From: Whalleya microplaca
Lineage: Eukaryota; Ascomycota; Sordariomycetes; Xylariales; Xylariaceae
Length of the DNA: 64,000 bases
Direction of reading: 5' to 3'
Assembly (NCBI GenBank): GCA_022497155.1
Contig: MU385754.1
Span: 310,001 to 374,000 of the forward strand
Position 1 is the stretch's first letter; every line of letters starts with the position of its first letter. Below the pieces are notes generated by a model. The model did no database searches and was not told where the DNA came from. It saw nothing but the letters and a program-made list of their open reading frames with translations. This document shows, in pieces, positions 1-11,682 of the stretch. Position numbers and translations under genes: made by a program.

Positions 1-840
1 AGATGCAAATGATAATTCGTGTATCGGTGCGCCATCATGTATATCTTGAGTGAGTGTTAACGAGCAGCGCCTCCACACATGTGCTCCACTTTCCCCTGGC
101 TTAGCAGTAGGTGCTTCTTTTGTGCCCGAACTTACAATTACTTGATATATGGATACTGGTTTGTAGTATTTGTGGTTTGAGGTGCAAATAAGGCGATAGT
201 TGATATATAAGCTAGTCCCTGGATTGATGTTACACAGGGCTTCTTGTAGTGAATCTATACATTTGTTGGAAATACCTTGAGACTATCCTCGTGACATACA
301 TTTTTACCTGGGATTATGTCTTCAGAAGACTTCATCTAGCTTTCTTAATATTGGAGTATTGCTGTATAGCAGGCTTTGTCCGCTGTATCTTCCCATCGCG
401 GAATTCTACATGATTTCGGAGAGAAACTTGTAGAATGGCCTGTATAACTTCTGATCGGCGAACTACTTGATATGAGTGGAGATGCTACTCGTTAACCATC
501 AATGGGATGGACAGGGGGCCTGGGAGGTAGCTGCCAAGCGTATTTCAAGGATTCAATCCCATGTATGAAGAAATGGGCACCAAACGTGAACTGCTACTCA
601 GCCCTGGCAAGCTGTCAGGAGCTGAACCATATCATGCCCTTGAGTGACCTGTAACAAACGCTGTTTTGGATCGTCAGTGCCTTTGTTGAGTGGCATCAAG
701 TCTAGCAGTAGTTAGTTCTCTTCTCCCTCTAAGCTATTTGTTATATGGAACTACCAAAGCACTCGCAATTGAGAGACGGGAGGATAACCAACCCATTGAG
801 ATGAGGAACAAGGAACAAAAGACGTATAAATAGAAAAACA
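1..840. other. Left-edge intergenic region
   Basis: No convincing coding exon is seen on either strand. The last 40 bases hold a short upstream ORF and an A/T-rich leader of the HET gene, described separately. The rest is AT-rich sequence without recognisable repeats or RNA genes. Confidence 0.6.
801..833 (+). promoter_or_regulatory. Upstream ORF in the HET gene leader
   Basis: An ATG at 801 opens a 10-codon reading frame that stops with TAG at 831-833, only 7 nt before the main ATG at 841. The last codons of the uORF overlap a TATAAATA-like string (825-832). If transcription starts upstream of 801, this uORF would dampen translation of the HET protein or force reinitiation. Whether it lies in the mRNA cannot be told from sequence. 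Confidence 0.4.
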
Positions 841-3405
841 ATGGGGCGATGCGACATCTGCGCCGCCCTTACCGTCGAATGGCTGCGGTCCACCCAGGTC
901 GTCTACCACGCGAGCCTGCGCTCCCTCCGCGACTCGGCGGCCGCGGGCTGCGACCTGTGCCGGCTGTGCTGGACGGCCGTCCGAACCAGCAACAGCGCCG
1001 ACGCCGTCGATTCCGTCCTCGCGGGCCGGGTCCCCGGGACCGACGGCGAGCAGCCCCTGCACGACGAGCGCGTGTGGTTGACGGGCTCCTTCGGCGACTA
1101 CGGCGGTGCGCCGACCTCGAAGGCTAACCAGCCCCGCCCCGGCAGCGAGATCTATATCGACGTTGCCAATACGGATGATCCGGAGATGACGGTGTCCCCC
1201 GCCGTGCTGCATAGTAGGATTAGTGTGTTTGCGGACCCAGGTACTTACCTACCTACCGGAGGCTGGATCTCACCTCCCAACAACCCCCAAGGCTTCTTGG
1301 TCGGTGCTGACGGACGCTCATTTCATAGGAACACGAGCCGCTGCTCGCTTCAGGGAACGCTTCTTTACTCAAGATAGGAATCCAGACGGGCACCTCGCCT
1401 TCGCCCGCGGACTGCTGAAGCAATGCCAGAGCAAGCACGAGGAGTGCGGGCCGCGAGACCCGCAACAGATGCCCACGCGCGTCATCGACGTCGGCGCCTC
1501 CTCACCAGAACCCGAGAGCAGCCCCAGCACCGTGCGCCTCCTACACACGCGCGGGCTGCGCGCGCCGTACCTAGCGCTCTCGTACTGCTGGGGCCGCGGC
1601 GTGCGCCACGCAACGGAGCTGAACGACGGCAACCACGCAGCGCTGCTGCAGGGCATCGACGAGGCCGCGCTGACACGCACGCACCGCGAGACCATCTTCC
1701 TCGCGCGCAGCCTCGGCATCCGATACGTCTGGATCGACTCGCTGTGCATCGTCCAGGGCAACCTCGCCGATTGGGAGTTCGAGTCCAGGCGCATGGCCCA
1801 GGTGTACCGCAACGCGGCGCTGACGGTGATCGCGGGCCGCTCGGCGGATAGCCGCGAGGGCTTCCTGGCTAATGGGCTTGTTCAGGAGGCGTTGCCGTGC
1901 GCGCTGCCGTTTGGTGGGAAGGGGAAGGGGATGGGCGGAGATGTAGGTGATGTCTTCGTGTGTCTGCCGCGCTCGCTCAAGCCCGGGCCCGTCGACTCGC
2001 GCGGCTGGTGCTACCAGGAGAAGCTGCTGAGCAGCCGGACGCTGCTCTACGGCTCGGAGCAGATCTGCTTCTCGTGCGCGCGGTCCACGTGCTGGGAGGA
2101 CGGCACCGTGACGGCGCACGACTCGTACCAGCTGCGCGAGCGGCTATTCCAGAGCCCACCAGCGCCAGACGCCGGCGTTGACTTGGCGAAGCGCGAGCAG
2201 TTGCGGATCCAGATGCTGCAATTGTGGTACCGGGACATCTTCTGGAATTACACGAGCAGGTTGCTGACGAACCCGCACGACGTCTTCGCGGCGATTAGCA
2301 GCGTCGCACAGCTGGCGAAGAACACGATTGGCTCCCGGTACCTGGCGGGCCTGTGGGAGGGTGACATTATCCGCGGCTTACTGTGGTACACGCAGTACTC
2401 GATAAGCACGGTTGGCTTGGCCGGTGCCAGGCCTATGAGGCCTGCTATTGATGATAAGCAAGTGGTTAGAGCACCTTCATGGTCGGTATGTAAGATTTCA
2501 TTTATTCGTATATACGTATTCGTATATAATTATAACCAACCTCTCCCTCATGGCCCCTTTTCCGTCTCTTGCCTTTCTACAGCCTCCCAACATCTTACTA
2601 TTTACAGGAGCGCTTCCGTGCCTCATACTTTATAATTAGAATTCAGATAGCTAACCGCGATGCAATATCTACAAGTGGGCCTCCGTGGCAGGAAAGGTAC
2701 ACTACAGGGCCCTTCATAGCAATGAGCATCGGACGCGCGACCCAGCCAATTTCCTCGTCCGGCCGAAAAACAACGGTGGAAGTCCTCGATGGGCGGTACC
2801 CAGCACCGACTGCGACGCCGATGTGCTGCGCATGCCGGGCTGCGAGCTCGAGTTCTTCGGTCGCCCGAGGCGGGTCCGCTGCCTTCCGGTATCTGCCGCC
2901 GAGGCCGATGCCCTGGGACGCTGGTCGCGCCCGTGGTCCAAACGGTCCCGTCTCGCGGAGGAAGGCTATTCGGCCCTTCTGGAGCCGGCTGAGTCCGAGT
3001 ACCAACGATTAGACGACCTTGGACTGGAGCATGCTTCTTCTTCGCCAAGTGCTCGTATTGCTGCCGTCGCTATATTTGATGTCTGCGAGGAGCGGAGCGC
3101 GGACTGCTGGATTTTGCCCCTCTTGAGAGAAAAGTTCGAGGGTCTGTTGCTGGGTAAGGGTTCAGATGGTAAATTCCGCCGGCTCGGCCTGGTTCCGGCG
3201 GTGAACGACCATGTATGTGTCTATTTTCTCTTTATCGGTCTCTTCTCTTTTATTGCTTTCATTAGGTTTCTCACTCTTAAGCACATGTGCCATATTACGG
3301 CATTTTGGGTATTATGATATCACTGGATGTAAGAAGACTTCTGTGACTCACGCCACACTACACTTCAATGTCTCTCAACAGACTGCAGATGCTAACTCTT
3401 GCTAA
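841..3405 (+). CDS. Heterokaryon incompatibility (HET) domain protein
   Basis: Exons inferred at 841-1240, 1329-2485, 2676-3212 and 3382-3405, giving about 705 aa with all junctions in frame. The N-terminus carries a CDIC...CDLCRLC cysteine pattern typical of large HET proteins. The HET domain lies at about residues 214-305, with the block YLALSYCWG, then IRYVWIDSLCIVQ and the AQVYRNAALTVIA stretch. After the second intron the sequence resumes as WASVAGKVHY, completing the usual APSWSW(A)S block, which supports that acceptor. HET proteins trigger cell death on fusion of incompatible strains; partner specificity cannot be read here. The last exon is tiny and the least certain. Exons 1 and 2 are clearly GC-richer than the flanks. 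The start is chosen because the Cys motif begins at once and the ATG context is ACA-ATG. Confidence 0.85.
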
Positions 3406-4372
3406 GTTCCTCCCATGGCTGGTCTCCGGCCCCGAGGAAGAAGTCCATCTAGTATGAACTGTGGTTAATATGTCTACCTTTTTGGAGTAGTCAATCTGCT
3501 TGGTGGGTATGGTAAGAACGCTAACCTCGTGAAAGACAAGATTCGCATATCGAAGGCATGATATCTCCTACCGATTGTGATGAGAAATTGACAACGGAAA
3601 TGTAAGACATAAGTATCTTCGCGATCTAAAAATAGTTTTATCTTATAGAATTGCGGCCGGTATATATCAGGATTGAGAACAAGGATCCTGCAAGGCAGAA
3701 TAGAATTCAGTGCGGCGTAGATTGTGGATGTCTCCAATCATCGCAATCTATTAGATATATGGGACCCCATTGATCGACATCGGAAATATAGTCTATTTAT
3801 GTTCTCATAGAGAACACCTAACCTCGTTCAAAGTCAGCATCAGCCTCACCTAGATCTGACGCTAACAATTTCTAGCTAACAGCCACTCAGCTGCGATGAT
3901 AATATTTCTAAAAGGCGTTAGTGTAACATCGTCGTTATGGATTGAACTCGGATGTACGCCGAACTCGAATCCTACAACCACTATAATTAGAAATGGCAAT
4001 AAAACGTGCTGAAGACGATCGCGTAGTTTTCTAGAAATCTATAAGTTTGTATCCATTAGTGAGAGATCAGGATCCAATGGGATGCATATTACGATCACGT
4101 TATCGACCATTGGCATGGATGAATAGCTGCGGCTCTAGAACCCTAGACTTTCGATATCGGACCTTTGTCTTCGATAACAAAGCGTGACCTTTTTCTGGGC
4201 CTTCATTTAATGACCAGAGATCCAATGATCTGAAAGACGATCGATCGTTACTTGTTTGTTAAAGATTCCTAAAAGCTTGTCTTCGTGTCCTCGAACTGCC
4301 AAGACGAAACTCGTCCAACCATTCAGTTTCACGGACCAAGACGCCCTTCTCTACGACTCCAGAACAGCCAAA
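3406..4372. other. Intergenic region
   Basis: About 970 bp, AT-rich, between the HET gene and the SGNH hydrolase gene, which run in the same direction. No repeat, RNA gene or coding exon was recognised. Confidence 0.6.
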
Positions 4373-6799
4373 ATGATTTCCAGAATATTACTCCTTCAAA
4401 GCCTTCTAATAGCTATCAGCAGCTTTCAACCTTTAGTGTCTGCTGCCTCGATCGCTCGTTATGCTTCTACCCCCAGTGATGTTGGGACAAGTATACCCAG
4501 GGCGGCTGATATAGCAGTTCGGGATACCAAACCCTTCTATTTACGAATATTACCACTTGGTGCCTCGATTACATGGGGCCTCCTTTCCACCGATGGGAAT
4601 GGCTACAGGGGAGCCCTACGTGAGCAGCTTGTCTACGAGGGCTGGCCTGTCAACATGGTTGGCACTCTGACACACGGGAAGATGGAGGATAATGTAGGCT
4701 ATTTTGATTTTATTTTCAGGACTCAATATGAAATACCTCTCGGTTTCTCTGACAATAGTATAGAACAACGAAGGCCATTCAGGGTGGAGAGTGGACCAAA
4801 TCGCCAACGCAGTTGACAAGGTTATACCAATGCAGCCGAATTTAATTCTGATCAACGCGGGCACAAATGACTGTGCCCAAGGATACCACATCGACAAGAT
4901 CAGCAACAGGATGGATGACATGCTGGACCACCTGTACAAACAGATAAACGGTACCACCATCGTATTCTCCACACTGCTACCCAATAACAAGACGAAACAA
5001 AATGCCTGCGTACAAGAGGTCAACAAGAAGTATCGCACTATCGTCTCCGACCGCCAGGAAAAAAAGCAGAAAATCGTCCTCGCCGACATGGATGACGGCT
5101 TCATCGTCACCAGCGAGCTCAAGGACGGCACGCACCCCACGGACGCGGGATACCGGAAGATGGCGTCCGTCTGGGTGACGGCGATCCACGACGCCGTGAA
5201 GCGAAACTTCATAACGAAGCCGGCAGATACCGACACCTCAGATGTCCAGGACAAGGTAACCACATCGACTAAAAGCACCTGCGGGACGACGAAATTCGAC
5301 CACGAATCCCAGAACATGAAACGCATCTTCGGGCCTGCCAGGACGACGAAACCGGAGAACTTTTACGATCGCGTTTCCTTCGCACAGCTGGTCAATGATT
5401 TTGCGAGCAAGGATCGCATTGCCGCGCTGGATGACCTCGTCTGGGATGTCCTTCCTGGAAACCCAGACCATGACCCGGGGTATTATACGTTCATCAACAA
5501 CGACGGCAAGTTTGGGCCGATAAAGAAAATCGACACGAAGGGCTATTGTAATTCGGATGGTAAGTAACTATTCGCTAAATGCTCCGGCGACTAGTAACTA
5601 ACATTATGACTAGATGGTGCAAGATTAGCTTGGGGCGATGTGGTAAGTCAAAGAGACAAGCATCAAAGAATAACCTAAACTGACGAATGACAACAGGATG
5701 GCGACGGATTAGGTATTGAAAATTTTGCTCGCGCGTGTAAAACTCAAAAACTAACATCTATAGCTGATTACATCTGTCTTGGCCCGGAGGGAAACATAGA
5801 TGTTTCGATCAACAAGGGAGGAAACCCTCCTAAATTTGATCATATCGGCCAAGTTAGTCCAACTCCCATACTCTCCAAATTTGTGTTATCCCAGCAAGTA
5901 TTGACAGATGAACAGGTGAAAAAGGGGCCTGACGGCTTAAATGTAACAAACATCCGTCTAGGAGGTAAGTCACCATGCTAAAATACGTACGGCTATGAAT
6001 TTGCCGTAGGATACCATGACCATTTATTGACAAGCCATGTCTAGATATCGACGGCGACGGAAGAGTAGACTACTGCGCTCTAGCCGATAATGGCGACTTG
6101 TCTTGCTCGAGAAATAATATTAAGGATTACACGAAGATCAAGGACTTCGAAAAGACATGGAAGTCGATGGGAAAGGGCCCGATTTTCCAGTACAAAGGGG
6201 GAGACATAAACAGTGTAAGACTAGGTAAGTCGGACGTGTCCCATGATAAACTGGTACACCCAGACTTCGTCAGACTGGAAGCTAATGATCTTGACAGTGG
6301 ACATAGATGGCGAGTAAGTGGACATATAATGCGGCAACAGCTTCAGAACAGAGCTAACTAAGAATACAGCGATCGAGCCGATGTGCTCTCTGTCGACGAC
6401 ACAGGAAAGGTCACAACCTGGGTCAACACAGTTAGCTCTAAAGACACTCTACTCCCGGAGTGGCAAGACGCCGGCGTAACGCACCAGGGGATGAAGGTCA
6501 GCGGTAGCCGCGACAAGGTGAAATTCGGCCGAGTGTTTTCCGGTGGCCTACCAGATGTGAGTCCGGCATTCCATACTTGTTACACACAACTCAACGGAGT
6601 ACTAACATAAAGCCTTTAGTATAACTATTTTGAGTCCGAGAAGGATGGGGATAACTACAATAATTACATCCACACGTGGAAGAACACGAAATTCGCGGCT
6701 GAAGCCTGCCAGAGTTCAAACTCAGACGATGGGCAGGTGACGGATCCGAAGCTGCCTACATACAGCCCTCATTCTAAAACGCGAAGGGCGCCGATATAA
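4373..6799 (+). CDS. Secreted SGNH/GDSL esterase fused to VCBS/FG-GAP repeats
   Basis: Ten exons inferred: 4373-4693, 4764-5559, 5614-5642, 5697-5712, 5764-5852, 5916-5964, 6045-6224, 6298-6313, 6370-6556, 6620-6799 (620 aa). A signal peptide is visible at the start (MISRILLLQSLLIAISS...). The SGNH domain shows block I LPLGASITWG (nucleophile Ser), the EGHSGWRVDQIA block across intron 1, INAGTNDC (block III Asn) and DGTHPTDAGY (catalytic Asp/His). From about residue 330 there are repeats with calcium-binding-type DxDGD loops (WGDVDGDGLADYICL, IDGDGRVDYC, VDIDGDDRADVL), as in VCBS/FG-GAP beta-propellers. The likely role is an extracellular carbohydrate esterase with a propeller for binding. 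Two exons are only 16 nt and encode DxDG loops. The 5' start was chosen because it opens the signal peptide. Confidence 0.88.
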
Positions 6800-7431
6800 T
6801 TATGCAATGTTTAGTGTTTTACTGTGTATATAGAAAGTTTTATTGCAATTATACGAATAATGTTCATATACCCTTACTGAGTTTCAACATAATAGAATTG
6901 ACTTGACCATAGCCACGGCTAAGGTACTTATAGTATGCAGATGTATTAAGCTTGGAGTCTCTTTACGAGACAAACCCCTGTGAGACAGCTTCCTAACGAT
7001 AGTCACTTCAGTCACTGTATTCGCTTCCAGATCACTTCATTAATTAATTCAAAATGAGATTTTCAACGCCAACATTTTCCAGCCTCGTAATATACTAATG
7101 CTGTCTCACTAACAGGCCCCTAGTACGACGCAAATCTTACCTACGTCCCTCAGAGGCTCAGCCATTGTCGCTTGTTGCTACCGCGCTTCTGGTGTAGGGC
7201 TATAATGGCAATTCATACACTGCATGATCATACTGAAATAGGCTTGAGAGATAAAGGGGGTGTTCTTATTATAATGTTTTATCTATTCCTCCAGAGTCTC
7301 TATTACAAACGCGGTTTGCTTTTCCTAATGCAACCATTGTATTAAAATTACAGATTCATGACTCGTAGCGGGCATATCCCTTTCTCGCGCTATGCATGAC
7401 CTGCCTGACAAGAGACGGCGATGATGCTACC
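6800..7431. other. Convergent 3' intergenic region
   Basis: 632 bp between the 3' ends of the SGNH gene (+) and the GH79 gene (-). It is AT-rich. No further exon was found. Confidence 0.6.
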
Positions 7432-9258
7432 CTATAGCATCACAATTCCCACTACTAGTGCCAGGTTGATGGCGAACAGAGATGCCGCTGATTTCTTCGA
7501 CGCTAAGGGAGAGGTAAGGAGAGATGCACCGTTTGGATTGTCGGTGGCGTCGGCCGCAGTAGACGAGGATGTGGGGGTAGCACCAATGCCCACCTTATTC
7601 GCTGCTGCGGAACAGGCGGTCGAGTTGGTATCTTCCTGTCCCGTGCCCACCTTCTTTCCAAGATTGGCAACCACGGCTTCAGAGTCTCGCACTGAGAAAC
7701 TGGCACTTCCATCATCGCCGACGGTCACCGTCTTGTCCTCATCCGAGGCCTGTGTCGGCGTGCCGTCTCCACTCTGCTCGAAGCTGATTCCGTTCCACGT
7801 GGTCCCCTTCGTGGCGTCCGCGCCGTCGTTGGTCAGGTAGGAGAGGTGAAGGGTTTGTCCAGCCACGGAGGTGGGTAGTTGCACTTCCACGGTAACACTC
7901 GCTTTATCTGTCTGAGAGCTATTGGCCATCTTCCCGTTGACAACAACGACGGACGCCAGCTGTTCGTTTTGGTACACCGAGTACGCCCTGAGGAACCCGT
8001 CATAGCCTGCTGGTGATTGTGCAATCTTCTCCTGTGCCACCTGCGCCGTGCATGACGCACCGATGGCCTGGTCGAATGCTGCGATGCCGTAGTATAGCGG
8101 ACGGACAAACGGCTGCTGTCCGTACATCTCAACAGGCTGCCATGCGCTCGCATTTGAGTTGTCGGTCATGTGTAGCCCCACTGAAGAGATACCCAGGCTT
8201 GCACTGTACATGAGAAAGTTGAGCGTCCAGAGCGCAGCGCCAAACACATCTGTTATGCCACCCAATCCGATTGGCCCTACGACTCCCATCTCCCGTAGTG
8301 CATACGGGTACGGCGTTGATTGCGACTGTTTGACTTGCTCCGCCCAAGCAGCGAACTGGTCCTCGGTTGTAGAAAGCTGCATCAGATGCTCAAGTGTCAG
8401 CGCGTACGTCGACACCCCAATGTAATAGTAGTAGTCGTGCTGGTTCCAGCTGCTTAGGTACGAGGCCTCTGAGCCATTAGCTTTGCCGTCAATCTTGAAG
8501 CTGACTAGATCATCGATCTTGAAGTCGGTCCCAATTGTCGAGGCTGTAGCCGCTGCCTCAAAAAAGTTGCTGGGGAGGTTGTTAGATTTGAGCACCTGCT
8601 CATAGACTGCAGCGGCCCTGTTTAACCATTGCTCGGTGTAGACGCTCGCCCCCCATTGCCCAGTTCGGAATCCATTCTGAAGATAAAGGTCGGGCTCATT
8701 TCCGATCTCAAATGACGTCAGTCGCAGGTTAGGGCAACGGGCGATGACCTGTTTTGCCATAAGTATGATTTGGTCAATGTAGTCGGATTCGTCATAAGCC
8801 AGGTTCAATCCCCAAGTCACTGGCGTCCCCATTGGGAATCGGTTTGCGGCTTCGAAGAAACGAGGCCCGATCAACATGCTGTCTGACTTGAATTGTCCCC
8901 CGCCAGTCTGATCTGGATTCTTGATCCAGGCCCATTCATTTTGGCTTTCCTGAAAGACCATGTAATCCTGAGTGTTTCCTCCAACTCGGATATGCGGTGG
9001 CTGTCCTGTGTAGTTTGCAAGATTGTCCAAAAGATTGAGCGTAAGCTTGTTTGGTTCTGACTCTCCGGTGAAAGAGAAGAGATTGGACGGCTCTATACCG
9101 AAGCCGGCAAAAGACGGGTCGACAGCACCGGCGGTGCCATCAGGCGGTGCAGCTGAAGGCTTCAGCGATATGGTGTTCGCTGCAAATGCAGTCCAAGAAA
9201 ACAGAGAGCCGACAACTGCGACGCTGGCGGCGCTGGAGACACTGGCTAACTTGGCCAT
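7432..9258 (-). CDS. GPI-anchored glycoside hydrolase family 79 protein (beta-glucuronidase-like)
   Basis: Single-exon 608-aa protein. A signal peptide precedes AANTISLKPSA. GH79 hallmarks are the IRVGGNTQDYM block near residue 91, the acid/base motif EIGNEPDLY (Glu of NEP at about 188) and the probable nucleophile Glu323 in LREMGVVGP. A beta-sandwich C-terminal domain like that of fungal GH79 follows (about 420-550). The extreme C-terminus has a Ser/Thr/Asn-rich spacer and a hydrophobic tail (SLFAINLALVVGIVML), typical of a GPI-anchor signal. It probably removes glucuronic acid or 4-O-methyl-glucuronic acid from arabinogalactan or related glycans at the cell surface. Position supports this: an esterase lies on one side and an expansin-like protein nearby. 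Exact substrate is inferred from the family. Confidence 0.9.
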   Translation of the reverse strand: MAKLASVSSAASVAVVGSLFSWTAFAANTISLKPSAAPPDGTAGAVDPSFAGFGIEPSNLFSFTGESEPNKLTLNLLDNLANYTGQPPHIRVGGNTQDYMVFQESQNEWAWIKNPDQTGGGQFKSDSMLIGPRFFEAANRFPMGTPVTWGLNLAYDESDYIDQIILMAKQVIARCPNLRLTSFEIGNEPDLYLQNGFRTGQWGASVYTEQWLNRAAAVYEQVLKSNNLPSNFFEAAATASTIGTDFKIDDLVSFKIDGKANGSEASYLSSWNQHDYYYYIGVSTYALTLEHLMQLSTTEDQFAAWAEQVKQSQSTPYPYALREMGVVGPIGLGGITDVFGAALWTLNFLMYSASLGISSVGLHMTDNSNASAWQPVEMYGQQPFVRPLYYGIAAFDQAIGASCTAQVAQEKIAQSPAGYDGFLRAYSVYQNEQLASVVVVNGKMANSSQTDKASVTVEVQLPTSVAGQTLHLSYLTNDGADATKGTTWNGISFEQSGDGTPTQASDEDKTVTVGDDGSASFSVRDSEAVVANLGKKVGTGQEDTNSTACSAAANKVGIGATPTSSSTAADATDNPNGASLLTSPLASKKSAASLFAINLALVVGIVML

Positions 9259-10556
9259 TTTGGGCAGTCTTAGGCGGTGCTACCGCACAAATGATTGGAC
9301 GCGACAAGGAATAGGCGTTACGGCGGCCAGACAAGCGTTAATGAGTGTGTGAGAGAGGAATATTAGCACCAAAAAAGAGCAGACATAACGCCAGGCGGCG
9401 TCTGCTTTAGAAGATATTGTGCACGAACAAAAAAGAGAGCAAACCGGTTTTGCTGGTTTTGTTTGTTGGGTTTCTCCAGTAGATGTAATGAGTGACGCAC
9501 ATCAAAATGAGCCGTCAATCTCATAATAAACAGACAAGTGTGTGTGTGTAACTCTGTAACTCTGTGGGGCTACCTGTGCCGCCATGCCGCCTTCCATGTC
9601 TCACTCCGTCATCGACGATAGCTGAGCGGGTCGTGAGAGCAGAAAAGTGGGAAAGAACGAGCTCAACACTACATAACTGACCAGCTAACCTAGTGATTGC
9701 CAAAGATTCACACAGTTGGGAAATCTCTACCTGGTATGAACGGGCAGTGCATACGTAATCATATAGATCAGGAATCTATAATATGGAGATGACTGATAGG
9801 GTTGTTAACTAATAATATACAGAGAATATCAAAGACAGTTCACCTCTTCACAACTGACAGATGTTGCTTTTTTCTATTATCCCTACTCTCCAGCTCTCTT
9901 ATTCTTACAACTATGAAACCAATTCAAAAGCATACCTGAGGCTGATGTACTCTGCTATATTTGGATATTCACGAGTTTTGGTCTTATGAATTGTACCCAG
10001 GCAGTAGTGCCTAGGTATTGCCTTGTTGAAGATCTACATACCTTAATCCACACCACTTCAGAGGAAATCTTACCTAAGCCATTCCTGACTTCACCCAAGT
10101 ATTATAAAGTTTCTGCAATAAATGCCATTTCAAGCGTGGGTTTCCTATGTATATGTCCCTTCTAGTCCATATTCATCGACTATTAGGCAGTTCTTCAATG
10201 TTAGATACACATGATACCTAGAAAAGTCAAGGAGCTATTAGGCCTAGGACACTTACCTCTACTTGTATGATACATGAGTTACTTGCGCATGATTCTGGTT
10301 GCAAAGCTGTAGGCTCTTATTACTCTTTGGTGTAGTCAATACATGCATAGACTGGTGCATTGAAGATGCAATCGCTGCTGCCTCTTGCGTTTCTTGGAGA
10401 TTTATAAGCGGAGACCTTGGAAGCTAAAACCGGGTCTATCCGAACTCCGCATTGTTGCCTCTTTTCGTTCTACAAAGTATATGGCAACGACTACCCTTCC
10501 GCGATCCTTCATTTTGTTCTCCAAGATAACTTCGTTTCCGACGGCGCGATCCGGAC
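9259..10556. other. Divergent promoter region between GH79 and GST genes
   Basis: 1.3 kb separating the divergent starts at 9258 (-) and 10557 (+). No coding exon was recognised. A TATAAG motif lies at 10403-10408, about 150 bp before the GST start. Confidence 0.55.
10403..10408 (+). promoter_or_regulatory. TATA-like box of the GST gene
   Basis: TATAAG lies 149 bp before the GST start codon, a plausible core promoter distance in fungi. Position and match only. Confidence 0.3.
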
Positions 10557-11682
10557 ATGTCGCCATTCGGTTCTGATACGGTCTATGACCCGAGTAAGCC
10601 AGTGCACGCTGGCCCAGACGACGCTTGGCACGGCGTCGTCGCCCCTGGGTCTCGCTTTGCTCCTGAATCTGGACGATACCATCTGTATATCGGCCTGTTT
10701 TGCCCTTTTGCGCACCGTGTCAACCTAGTGCGCCTTCTCAAGGGGCTTGACTCTGCGATTGATGTTTCAATTGTTAAGGCCTACCCTAAGGGTGATGATA
10801 AAGGCTGGCCTGGCTGGGCTTTCCCTGGCGCCAATGGCCCCGATGATGCATATGAGGGGTCAACTGAAGATAGACTGTTCGGCTCAAAATATCTGCACGA
10901 AGTGTATTTCCGGGCAGATAAAGACTACAAGGGCAGGTATACTGTCCCCGCTCTCTGGGACACTAAGGAGAACACGTTGGTAAACAACGAGAGTCTGGAG
11001 ATGCTGCGATGGCTGCAGACTGGATTCAATGAGATATTGCCCAAGGGGAGTGCAGAGAGGAGCTTGATTCTGTATCCGGAGCATCTGCAAGCAAAAATTG
11101 ACGAGGTCGGTGAATGGATGAAGCGTGATTTGAACAATGGCGTCTACAAGGCTGGTTTCGCACTAGACCAAGCTTCGTACGAGAAGGGCGTGATCCCTGT
11201 CTTTGCGGCTCTAAATCAGCTGGAGCAGCTGATCCATAAGAATGGAGGACCATACGTTCTTGGAAAGGAACTAACGGAGCTTGACATCCTAGCATATGCG
11301 ACAGCCATCCGATTTGACGTCGTGTACGTGCAACACTTCAAGTGTAACCTGGGCACCATTCGCGGTAACTACCCAGTGATTCACGAGTGGCTTAAAAACC
11401 TGTACTGGAACGTCAAGGGCTTCCGAGAGACGACGAACTTTAAGCATATTAAGGAGAATGTGAGCATAACAAGCCTAGAATCCAGGCGACACGTTTTTGG
11501 GTTTGCTAACATTCAGATAGTACACCAAAAGTCATGCCAAGATCAACCCGCTTGCCATCACACCGCTAGGTCCATATCCTGATATAGAGACAGGTGTGAA
11601 CCTTGAATTAAGCAATATCGTGCCTGGAGTCGTGGCCCATCCGGCTGTACTTGAGCAGCAGAAAAAACTGCCTGTCGTTTAA
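10557..11682 (+). CDS. Xi-class glutathione transferase / glutathionyl-hydroquinone reductase-like (ECM4/GTO type)
   Basis: Two exons, 10557-11459 and 11521-11682, 354 aa. The intron (61 bp) is placed because reading through gives an unrelated tail, whereas splicing yields KEN-YTKSHAKINPLAITPLGPYPDI, the usual ending of this family. The catalytic motif is CPFAHR (Cys49) where Xi-class enzymes have CPWAHR, followed by the family's GDDKGWPGWAF segment, the GRYTVPALWD thioredoxin-fold motif with cis-Pro, and an all-alpha C-terminal domain (about 170-310). These cytosolic enzymes reduce glutathionyl-hydroquinones and related conjugates, so it may help detoxify plant aromatics. No signal peptide. 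A 25-residue tail after the conserved end is less typical. Confidence 0.9.
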
